Source: Betaproteobacteria bacterium
Lineage (GTDB): Bacteria; Pseudomonadota; Gammaproteobacteria; Burkholderiales; SG8-39
DNA length: 7,905 bases
Reading direction: 5' to 3'
NCBI GenBank assembly: GCA_005884335.1
Contig: VBCJ01000151.1
Span: 1 to 7,905, forward strand
The notes beneath the pieces are model-generated. The model did no database searches, was not told the origin of the DNA, and worked only from the letters and a program-made list of their open reading frames with translations. The position numbers and the translations under genes are program-made. This document shows, piece after piece, positions 6,502 through 7,905 of the stretch; position 1 is the stretch's first letter; each line of letters starts with the position of its first letter.

Positions 6502-7500
6502 TTGGACCGCGCAGAGCAATTGCGGCGATGGCTGGCGATGACCCTGGCGAGCGACGATTTCAGCATCGCGCCCGCCTCCGACGACGCGAGCTTCAGGCGT
6601 TATTTCCGGATCCAACGCGGCGAGGCGCAGGCGTCACTCGTCGCGATGGACGCCCCGCCCGACAAGGAGAACTGTGAGCCGTTCGTGCATGTCGCGCGTC
6701 TTTTTGCCGAGGCCGGAGTGCACGTGCCCAAGATCCATGCGCAAGACCTCGAACAGGGCTTTCTGCTGCTTTCGGATCTGGGCAGCACGACTTATCTGGA
6801 TGCGCTCGATGAGCATAACGCCGGAAGGCTTTACGAAGACGCGCTCGACGCACTGCTCAAGATTCAGCGGGCGAGCCGCCCCGGGGTGCTGCCCGATTAC
6901 GACAGAGAATTGCTCGAGAAGGAATTGCGCCTTTTCCCCGACTGGTACATAGCGCGCCAGCTGCAGCGCGAGCTCGACGCGGCACAGCTCCAGACCCTGG
7001 AGAAGGCGTTTTCGACGATCCTCGGGAACAACCTCGCGCAGGCGCGGGTGTTCGTGCACCGCGACTACCACTCCCGCAACCTCATGGTCTGCGAGCCTTG
7101 CCCCGGAATTCTCGATTTTCAGGACGCGGTGTACGGCCCGATCACCTACGACCTCGTCTCGCTCCTGCGCGACGCCTACATCGCCTGGGACGAGGAACGC
7201 GTCATCGATTGGGCGATCCGTTATTGGGAGAGGGCCCGAGCCGGGGGGCTGCCGGTCGCCGGCGATTTCGCGGATTTCTACCGGGATTTCGAGTGGATGG
7301 GAGCCCAGCGGCAGCTCAAGGTGCTGGGGATCTTCGCGCGTCTTTCCTTTCGGGACGGCAAGGGCGGCTATCTGAAAGACCAGCCTCTCGTGATGAGCTA
7401 CCTGCGGCGCACCTGCGGGCGTTATCGCGAGCTTGCCGCGCTCGGGCGTCTGCTCGAGGCGCTCGAGCCCCAGGACAAGCGCGTTGGCTACACGTTCTGA
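6502..7500 (+). CDS. amgK: N-acetylmuramate/N-acetylglucosamine anomeric kinase (aminoglycoside phosphotransferase fold)
   Basis: AmgK phosphorylates MurNAc (and GlcNAc) at the anomeric hydroxyl with ATP in the cytosol, the first anabolic step of the peptidoglycan recycling route known from Pseudomonas putida. The 332 residues fit. The protein kinase-like fold is visible in order. N-terminal FRRYFRIQRG (31-40) and ASLVAMDAP (44-52) form the nucleotide-binding strands. LLLSDLGSTTYLD (88-100) follows. The catalytic loop is VHRDYHSRNLM (185-195), with D188 as base and N193. The metal-binding segment GILDFQDAVYGPITYDLVSLLRD (start and end at 202 and 224, with D205) comes next. The start is TTG, supported by the GGAGGA just upstream. 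murU follows after six bases, which supports the recycling role over antibiotic phosphorylation. The substrate is inferred from family and neighbour. Confidence 0.92.
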   Translation: MDRAEQLRRWLAMTLASDDFSIAPASDDASFRRYFRIQRGEAQASLVAMDAPPDKENCEPFVHVARLFAEAGVHVPKIHAQDLEQGFLLLSDLGSTTYLDALDEHNAGRLYEDALDALLKIQRASRPGVLPDYDRELLEKELRLFPDWYIARQLQRELDAAQLQTLEKAFSTILGNNLAQARVFVHRDYHSRNLMVCEPCPGILDFQDAVYGPITYDLVSLLRDAYIAWDEERVIDWAIRYWERARAGGLPVAGDFADFYRDFEWMGAQRQLKVLGIFARLSFRDGKGGYLKDQPLVMSYLRRTCGRYRELAALGRLLEALEPQDKRVGYTF

Positions 7501-7506
7501 TTTCGA

Positions 7507-7905
7507 ATGACGAAAGCGATGATTCTTGCCGCAGGGCGCGGCGAACGCATGAGGCCCCTCAGCGACGCGGTCCCCAAGGTGCTTCTCGAAGTGCGCGGCA
7601 AGTCTCTGATCGCCTGGTCGATCGAGGCGCTCGCGCGCTCGGGCATTCGCGATATCGTGATCAATCACGCGCATCTCGGTCACATGATCGAAGCCGCGCT
7701 CGGCGATGGACGCCGCTTCGGCGTCGCGATCCGCTACTCGCGCGAAGCCGAGGCGCTCGAAACCGCGGGCGGAATTGCACAGGCGCTTCCCCTGCTCGGC
7801 GACGAGCCGTTCGTCGCCGTCAACGGCGACCTCTTCTGCGACTTCGACTTCTCCGGCCTCATCGGGACTGCGCTGAAGCAAAATCTCGCGCACCTGGTGC
7901 TGGTC
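7507..7905 (+). CDS. murU: N-acetylmuramate-1-phosphate uridylyltransferase, 5' part
   Basis: MurU joins MurNAc-1-phosphate, the AmgK product, to UMP from UTP. This yields UDP-MurNAc and bypasses MurA, the fosfomycin target. The frame is open from the ATG at 7507 to the window edge (133 codons). It begins MTKAMILAAGRGERMRPLSD, the sugar-nucleotidyltransferase signature with the glycine-rich phosphate loop. VPKVLLEVRGKSLI carries the signature lysine, and INHAHLGHMIEAALGDG, YSREAEALETAGGIAQALP and VAVNGDLFCDFDF follow. These match P. putida-type MurU closely, and NGD supplies the metal-binding aspartate. Small departures are PKVLLEV for the usual PKPLLPV and ETAGGI for ETGGGI. The gene begins six bases after the amgK stop with no strong ribosome binding site, so translational coupling is likely. 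A related glucose- or mannose-1-phosphate nucleotidyltransferase is the alternative if the neighbour is ignored. Confidence 0.9.
   Translation, partial: MTKAMILAAGRGERMRPLSDAVPKVLLEVRGKSLIAWSIEALARSGIRDIVINHAHLGHMIEAALGDGRRFGVAIRYSREAEALETAGGIAQALPLLGDEPFVAVNGDLFCDFDFSGLIGTALKQNLAHLVLV

Noticed and set aside
6634..7893. A 419-codon open frame on the minus strand opposite amgK and murU
   Set aside because: It lies antisense to two genes with clear family motifs, and its composition is that of a high-GC shadow frame with no recognisable domain. Length alone is not evidence here.

Overview
The window looks like a core chromosomal segment of a Gram-negative, high-GC proteobacterium, most likely a betaproteobacterium. 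The basis is the lptD-surA-pdxA-rsmA gene order with a divergent amgK-murU pair, a nearby gloA, and the character of the protein sequences. There are no tRNA or rRNA genes, CRISPR arrays, insertion sequences or phage genes. Genes are densely packed and no stretch without a gene exceeds about 90 bases.

Layout. The left edge holds the 3' end of gloA (plus strand). It converges on a 223-residue protein of unknown function (minus strand, 282-953). Upstream of that lies a compact minus-strand cluster, transcribed lptD, surA, pdxA, rsmA. surA and pdxA overlap by four bases, and pdxA and rsmA are three bases apart. An 89-base divergent region at 6413-6501 separates lptD from a plus-strand pair: amgK (TTG start with a clear GGAGGA ribosome binding site) and the 5' part of murU, which runs off the right edge.

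How the genes work together. LptD (lipopolysaccharide export translocon) and SurA (chaperone for outer-membrane barrels, LptD included) serve outer-membrane assembly. PdxA makes pyridoxal phosphate. RsmA matures 16S rRNA. AmgK and MurU form the anabolic peptidoglycan-recycling route from MurNAc to UDP-MurNAc. GloA detoxifies methylglyoxal.

Main anomaly. lptD is not intact in this sequence. The reading frame changes at about 4813-4820, and by comparison with E. coli LptD about 35 conserved barrel residues are missing there. A net loss of 3n+2 bases (about 104-107) fits. LptD is normally essential, so this is either an assembly or sequencing artefact or a real lesion in the sampled strain. I found no convincing new biological system. 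The other points are modest: an unknown conserved-looking protein, a lipobox-like motif in the SurA signal peptide, and overlapping divergent promoter candidates.
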